Assembly (NCBI RefSeq): GCF_030817835.1
Contig: NZ_JAUSZR010000001.1
Span: 3,286,001 to 3,350,000 of the forward strand
Source of the DNA: Pseudarthrobacter sp. W1I19
Lineage (GTDB): Bacteria > Actinomycetota > Actinomycetes > Actinomycetales > Micrococcaceae
Direction of reading: 5' to 3'
DNA: 64,000 bases
The notes below the pieces were generated by a model that searched no databases, had not been told where the DNA came from, and saw nothing but the letters and a program-made list of their open reading frames with translations. Of the stretch, positions 59,913-64,000 are shown in pieces. A program made the translations under genes and the position numbers. Positions within the stretch are counted from its first letter, which is position 1. Each line of letters begins with the position of its first letter.

Positions 59913-60791
59913 TTAGGGCTTGTAGGACGGCGGTGTCCAGGTGGCCGGATTGATCCGGCCTTGGTAGACGGAAAGTTCGACGGCGGGCTCCCCCTCGCGG
60001 AACTGCGACCAGGGGCGGTTGAGGTTCTCCGTGCCATGCGTGCGGACGCGGTCGACGGCGGCCAGGTCCAGTTCCGCGGTGAGCAGCTGCGGCTGATCGT
60101 CCGGTGCCTCGGCGAGAGTGTTGCCCTCCGGGTCCACGATGATGCTTTGGCCCCTGCCGGTGGGGCCGGCGCAGTTGACGCTGACCATGAACACCTGGTT
60201 CACGATGGCGTTGGCCTTGGCGAGGATGAGCTCCTGCCTGCGGTCCGGCGTCGTGGTTTTGACGACGTTGAGGATCACCTCGGCGCCCATCCAGGCGAGC
60301 TGGCGGGACACCTCGGGGTACCAGGCGTCGTAGCAGATGTTCAGGCCCACCCTGCCGATGCCGGGCAGGTCCACGGTGGTGAACCGGTCGCCGGGATCGT
60401 ACGGCTCGAACGGGCGCCAGGGGAAGATCTTCCGGTAGTACCCGGCGAGCTCCCCCTCCGGGGAGAGGACCAGCTGGGTGTTGAACAGCTGCCCTTCCGG
60501 GCCGCGTTCGCAGACGCTGCCGGGGACCAGCCAGATGTTGAGGTCTTTCGCTAGCTGTTTCAGTTCTTTGACCCTTGGGCCGTCCAGCGGTTCGGCGGAT
60601 TCTTGAAGGATTTCCGTGCGCTGCAGGTCCGGGTTTTCGTCGCCGAACAGGTGCAGCTCGGGGAAGACCACCAGCTTGCTGTGCGGCTGGGCTTCGAGTG
60701 CTGCTTTGACCTCGTCAGCGAAGGCCGAGACGGGTTCGCCGATGAGCCGTGGCCTTGCCTGGGCTGCGACGAGGGGAAGGATGCGTTGCAT
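59913..60791 (-). CDS. Carbon-nitrogen hydrolase (nitrilase superfamily), first of cluster
   Basis: About 292 residues from ATG 60791, preceded by GGAG 6 nt upstream (an in-frame GTG at 60803 is less likely). The catalytic set is FPELHLF (Glu), YYRKIFPW (Lys) and NICYDAWYPE (Cys), the pattern of aliphatic amidase/nitrilase-like enzymes. It should hydrolyse an amide or nitrile to acid plus ammonia. First gene of the amidohydrolase-permease-amidohydrolase operon, divergent from a GntR regulator with a palindrome between, so expression is probably controlled by that regulator and its effector. Confidence 0.88.
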   Translation of the reverse strand: MQRILPLVAAQARPRLIGEPVSAFADEVKAALEAQPHSKLVVFPELHLFGDENPDLQRTEILQESAEPLDGPRVKELKQLAKDLNIWLVPGSVCERGPEGQLFNTQLVLSPEGELAGYYRKIFPWRPFEPYDPGDRFTTVDLPGIGRVGLNICYDAWYPEVSRQLAWMGAEVILNVVKTTTPDRRQELILAKANAIVNQVFMVSVNCAGPTGRGQSIIVDPEGNTLAEAPDDQPQLLTAELDLAAVDRVRTHGTENLNRPWSQFREGEPAVELSVYQGRINPATWTPPSYKP

Positions 60792-60826
60792 GTTTTTCTC
60801 CACTTTGGGGTGTGATCCGGGTTATA

Positions 60827-60845
60827 TTAGATCAGAATGATCCAA
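60827..60845. promoter_or_regulatory. Probable GntR operator between the amidohydrolase operon and its regulator
   Basis: An inverted repeat, TTAGATCA-gaa-TGATCCAA, lies in the short divergent region (7 of 8 bases pair). Its size and 3-nt centre fit FadR-type GntR sites. The spot would allow control of both directions. Confidence 0.7.
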
Positions 60846-60864
60846 TAAAGGGAAGGGGGCCGGT

Positions 60865-61638
60865 GTGGGCCGTAAAGTAGCGGTTATGACGGATCGGCTG
60901 GAGGACACCGCCGAGCCCTCACGCCTGAGTGCCGGCAGGATGCCCGGGATGGAGCGGCGGAGCGCCATGGATGCGGTCCGGATGCGGATCGGGATGGCGA
61001 TTTCCCTCGGTTTGCTGAAGCCGGGTGAACGGTTGCCGGACCAGGAGGACGTGGCGCTTGGTCTTTCGGTCAGCCCGATTACGGCCCGCCGTGCGCTGGC
61101 GAGCCTGGCGGAGCAGGGTGTTGTGGTGCGCCGGCGCGGCCGGGCCGGCGGAACCTTTGTTGCTGATTCGCCGCCTACGGATGTCTTGGCCGAACTTTCA
61201 GCGTCCCCTGCGGAATCCCAGGCCGTGAACCGGCTGGTGGACCGGAGGCTTTTGTTCGAATGCGCGGTGACCCATTATGCGGCAGTTAATGCCACGCCTG
61301 AGCAGCTGGATGAGTTGGAGCGGCTGACGCGCGAGATGGCGGAGTCCACAGACTGGTCCTACTATCACCGGATGGACGAGCAGTTCCATCAGCTGGTGGG
61401 CACCGCGTCCTGCCTGGACTCCGCCGTCGGGGTCTACCACGAGACTCTTGCGGAACTGTACGACTACTTCATCCCCTACCCGATCGAGAAGCTGCACAGA
61501 TCCAACCACGACCACATCGCTTTGGTGGCCGCCCTCCGGGCTGGTCATGTCGAGGAAGCGGTGGAGCTCGCCCGGAAGCACGTGGACATCCTCCACGGGA
61601 CGATGTTTATGGGGCTGACGCAGGGCGGACGTCCGTAG
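60865..61638 (+). CDS. GntR/FCD-family transcriptional regulator
   Basis: About 257 residues from a GTG at 60865 with GGAAGGGGG 5 nt upstream; ATG 60886 is also possible. N-terminal winged helix (RMRIGMAISLGLLKPGERLPD, LSVSPITARRALASLAEQGVVVRRRG) and a C-terminal FCD domain with helical His/Asp residues (HRMDEQFHQLVG, NHDHIALVAALRAGH) for metal and ligand. Divergent from the amidohydrolase operon, which it most likely represses until a substrate or product binds. No partner on its own strand. Confidence 0.9.
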   Translation: MGRKVAVMTDRLEDTAEPSRLSAGRMPGMERRSAMDAVRMRIGMAISLGLLKPGERLPDQEDVALGLSVSPITARRALASLAEQGVVVRRRGRAGGTFVADSPPTDVLAELSASPAESQAVNRLVDRRLLFECAVTHYAAVNATPEQLDELERLTREMAESTDWSYYHRMDEQFHQLVGTASCLDSAVGVYHETLAELYDYFIPYPIEKLHRSNHDHIALVAALRAGHVEEAVELARKHVDILHGTMFMGLTQGGRP

Positions 61639-61744
61639 CGCCCAGTGCAGGAACGTAGCAACTTCTAGCGCGTGCCCTGCCTTATGCGTCAGTCGTTCCC
61701 CGAGCCTCCCTGTAGAAAGCAAGTATGTACGGCAGGATTGAACC

Positions 61745-62467
61745 GTGGACGACTTCATGATCAGCGCTGAAGAAGCCGCTGCCAATATTGGGATGAATCC
61801 GAAAACGTTACGACAAAGGCTTCGTGATGAACGGCCTCCAGGCGCCCGACAGTTCCCTCCGCAGCATGGAGGAAACTGGTTTCTCAGGCCGAGTTACGTA
61901 GAACAACTCGCCGCCGAGCGCGGACGGCGTATTCCGAAACCGCCGTCACCTCCCGCTATCCCACCCATTCCAACCCATCTGCCGACAGTTGAAAAGCCCA
62001 GTCTTCACCCTGCTCCCGTCCGTGCAGTCGCCACCCCCAGTCATGGAACTTGGTCCGAATGGACCCCGTTTGACGATGCCCTTAAAGTCGCACCGCGATT
62101 TCCCGGCGTTTAGATGTTCCGGATCGCAGCGGAACCTCATCGCGGCCCTGTCTACATAGGCATGGCGGGAGAAAGGAAGGGCAATGGGCTCCGTGGCCGA
62201 CTGGCAATCTACGCAAGCGGCAAGGGAGCCGGCTCCGGGTTGGGAGAGCATGCTTTCGACAGGGCATTGGAAGACCCGAAGTGGCTCCAAGCACGGCTGG
62301 ACGAAGCTCATGCAGGCACTCCCATGAGGGCGAAGGAAGCAGCGCGTTCAGCAATTGACCATGCAGGACTGGAAGTGCGCTGGCAGACGCTTGAGACCAG
62401 AGCCCAGGCCCTTCAGGTGGAAGCTCAACTGATCAACGAATACAGGAATCAGCTCTGGAACCGCTGA
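61745..62467 (+). pseudogene. GIY-YIG nuclease gene broken by an amber codon at the GIY tyrosine
   Basis: Two adjacent frames, 61745-62113 (122 aa) and 62114-62467 (117 aa), are in phase and split only by a TAG at 62111-62113. Joined they give about 240 residues: a short MerR/helix-turn-helix-like start (MISAEEAAANIGMNPKTLRQRL), a Pro-rich linker, then FDDALKVAPRFPGV-stop-MFRIAAEP and PVYIGMAGERKG with GLRGRLAIYASG. The stop falls where PGVY-type GIY motifs have their tyrosine. The ATG directly after the TAG could restart translation, but the product would lack GIY. The gene is therefore likely inactive, unless the amber is read through. Start is GTG 61745 or ATG 61757. Confidence 0.75.
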
Positions 62468-62516
62468 TACGACAGACAACTCCGCCGGTCACTTACCGCG
62501 CCCTCCTGAGCCTTTA

Positions 62517-63239
62517 TCAGCTGCCCAAGTGCCATGAATAGCTGGCATCGTTCCAGTTGACAGTTGCCGAAAAGCGGTAGCCTGAGGATGACCCGTCAGC
62601 TTCGGTCTTGTTGACTGCGATGCATTGGAAGGTCCCGGTGATGGCCGTCAAGTCATCGGACGAACCTCCACCAAGAGGGGTGCAGGATGCCCGGGTGATT
62701 GGCCCCTCGAGGACTCCTTTGGCGACACGGGACTCGGCGTCCTTCAGGATGGAATCTTCTAGGGATGTCACTATCAGCTTCCGCTGGGCGCGTTTGGTTG
62801 CATCTGCTGCCTGTTTGGCAGCGGCCGCGGCCTGGGATGCCCGCGTAGCTTCCGCCTGACGTTTGTTTTCCGCTTCGGCCGCCGACGCTGCCGCAGCCTT
62901 CTCTGCATTGACCTGGTTTGCGTGCTGAATATTAAGTGAAATGGCAATCCCGGCTACCGCAATAATGAGAACGGCTGCAGCTATAGCCACGAGGCGCTTA
63001 TTCACATTGGCGAAACGCCGTCGCGCGACATATGGCGTGCCACAACTCGGGCAGTAACCACCGACGGTCAGACTTTGCACACTGCATTTAGGGCAGACCT
63101 TTGTCTGTGGCTCTAGGGAATCCGTTGAGTTTGGCGTTCCGGCAGGGAAGGCGGTGTTGCTGCCGGAGACATCTTCCTCAGGCTCCTCCGGACGAGGCGG
63201 ACCGCCCTGAGGTGAATTGTTAGTTGCTGAAGTCGTCAC
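62517..63239 (-). CDS. Zinc ribbon membrane-anchored protein with Ala-rich stalk
   Basis: A 240-residue protein: acidic Pro-rich front, a C4 zinc ribbon (KVCPKCSVQSL...GGYCPSCGTPY at about 47-70), one transmembrane helix (about 83-103), an Ala/Lys/Glu coiled stalk (about 110-155), and an extracytoplasmic domain with a Cys pair (SCTPLGGG ... FQCIAV). GTG start at 63239 with GGAGA upstream. It probably sits in the membrane with the ribbon inside. Function unknown; it is 45 nt after the small DUF4234 gene on the same strand. Confidence 0.75.
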   Translation of the reverse strand: MTTSATNNSPQGGPPRPEEPEEDVSGSNTAFPAGTPNSTDSLEPQTKVCPKCSVQSLTVGGYCPSCGTPYVARRRFANVNKRLVAIAAAVLIIAVAGIAISLNIQHANQVNAEKAAAASAAEAENKRQAEATRASQAAAAAKQAADATKRAQRKLIVTSLEDSILKDAESRVAKGVLEGPITRASCTPLGGGSSDDLTAITGTFQCIAVNKTEADGSSSGYRFSATVNWNDASYSWHLGS

Positions 63240-63284
63240 AGTGCATCTCCCTTTGCCCGGTTTCTGAATCAGTCAGGTAGGAAG

Positions 63285-63614
63285 TCAGGCGGAGGCCGGC
63301 AAGGTGAGCGGGGCTGGTGCGACTTTTCGGTTGAACTCGTGCTGCACTATGGCTGAACCGATGGTCCCGAGAAGGAGCATCAGCCAAAAAGCAGCATGAC
63401 GTCCGAGACCACGACGCGTGAAGGCTTCGACTCCCACAGAGTATTTCCATAGCCAAACGATGTTGGCGATAGGCAGGACCAGCAACCAAGCGGTGGGTAT
63501 GCCCGTGCCGTACTTATTCATTTCGTTCTTCGTTTTAACACTCCAAACCAAGGAGTAGATACCGAAAGTGACGAGAGGCAAAAGTAGGGGAGCTGCGATG
63601 CTGCGGTATTTCAT
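63285..63614 (-). CDS. DUF4234 domain small membrane protein
   Basis: A 109-residue protein with three or four hydrophobic helices (AAPLLLPLVTFGIYSLVWSVK, TAWLLVLPIANIVWLWKYS, HAAFWLMLLLGTIGSAIVQ), typical of DUF4234: the FGIYSLVWSVKTKNEMNK pattern is characteristic. ATG at 63614 follows AGGAGA by 5 nt. It may be co-transcribed with the zinc ribbon gene downstream. No known activity. Confidence 0.8.
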   Translation of the reverse strand: MKYRSIAAPLLLPLVTFGIYSLVWSVKTKNEMNKYGTGIPTAWLLVLPIANIVWLWKYSVGVEAFTRRGLGRHAAFWLMLLLGTIGSAIVQHEFNRKVAPAPLTLPASA

Positions 63615-63973
63615 AATTCTCCTAGGTACGTTTTATGAACTCTCGGAGTAATACCGTCGGCGCAACACAGCGTCGTAGATTTCCCCCGAAAGAGACGGTA
63701 TCCGACGGCCGTTATGCGGATCGGCGAATCTGCGCAAATCTTGAGGTGATCCTGCGGGAAACGTCATATTGAAGAGTCGCAGTGACTTTTTCCTTGAGCG
63801 CGAGATGGCCGCTCCTCATCCCTCGGGCCTGGATACGTGGCATTCAACTCGCGCCCTCGTTGCGTGCCTTTCGTACTTGCGTTGCTTCAGCCGCCGTTTT
63901 TGCCCTTCACCGCGGTGGAAGTTAGTGGGATATGCTTCCTCCAGTTGTGACAGAAGTTATATTGGGGGCATAT
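63615..63973. other. 359-nt gap with no supported gene
   Basis: I find no supported coding frame or RNA gene here. A repeated GACGG-type element near 63655-63700 (TACCGTCGG and GACGGTATCCGACGG) may be a short regulatory repeat, but it is weak. Confidence 0.3.
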
Positions 63974-64000
63974 GTGAATTCGAAGACGCCACTGAAGTTC
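63974..64000 (+). CDS. Possible start of a further gene (partial)
   Basis: A GTG at 63974, 5 nt after GGGGG (63964-63968), opens a frame reading MNSKTPLKF to the window edge. Too short to confirm. Confidence 0.25.

Noticed and set aside
57846..60554. 902-aa plus-strand open frame opposite the amidohydrolase-permease operon
   Set aside because: Low-complexity Gln/His/Gly/Arg composition, typical of an antisense frame in high-GC DNA; the minus-strand genes have catalytic motifs.

Overview
The window is high-GC DNA with actinobacterial features: a primary-sigma-like HrdB-type domain, frequent GTG starts, ATGA stop/start overlaps, and an NrtR/ADP-ribosylglycohydrolase locus. An Arthrobacter/Pseudarthrobacter-like member of the Micrococcales is my best guess from composition and gene content alone. 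About 56 kb of the 64 kb is a dense anti-phage and DNA-processing island. The last 8 kb is ordinary accessory metabolism and small envelope genes.

Left to right: (1) 1-14030, minus strand, is a BREX type 2 (Pgl) operon, pglW > pglX-1 > pglX-2 > pglY, with pglY cut by the window edge. The pglX gene is tandemly duplicated. The two copies share a perfect 1,174-bp 5' block covering the methyltransferase catalytic core, but differ in the specificity half. (2) 14329-27052, plus strand, starts divergently from pglW: a DUF6361 protein, a two-HKD phospholipase-D-like protein and a DEFQ-box helicase in overlapping frames, then a SNF2-like helicase, a minimal UvrD-like helicase and a five-TM coiled-coil protein. 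(3) 27107-28223 is an IS481-family element with clear terminal inverted repeats and a 6-bp GCTAGC target duplication, inserted at the stop codon of the next gene. (4) 28225-37840 holds a PLD-SF2 helicase-DUF3427 fusion, a GIY-YIG protein, McrBC, and a SIR2 protein with a macro-like N-terminal domain. (5) 37941-41162 is an NAD/ADP-ribose locus: an NrtR-type Nudix regulator diverges from ARPP-1, ADP-ribosylglycohydrolase and phosphatase genes, with two palindromic operators between them. (6) 41192-46028 holds a TY-Chap-like protein and a DUF6308 / uracil-DNA-glycosylase-like / NERD-UvrD helicase operon. (7) 46107-49827 is a three-gene cassette led by an SF2 helicase fused in frame to a complete primary-type sigma-70 factor, followed by a coiled-coil protein and a two-TM protein. 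(8) 49899-55771 is an AddB-like Fe-S nuclease and AddA-like helicase-nuclease pair. (9) 55785-64000 contains a small zinc ribbon gene, an EcsC protein, a GntR-controlled amidohydrolase-permease-amidohydrolase cluster, a GIY-YIG gene broken by an amber codon exactly at the GIY tyrosine, and two small membrane proteins.

The genes cooperate as modules rather than as one pathway: BREX-2 would methylate host DNA and block phage, McrBC would cut foreign modified DNA, and SIR2 and the ADP-ribose genes handle NAD chemistry. Several helicase-nuclease cassettes lack a name I can give. The most unusual are the helicase-sigma factor fusion and the duplicated pglX. I saw no tRNA, rRNA, CRISPR array, integrase or prophage structural gene.
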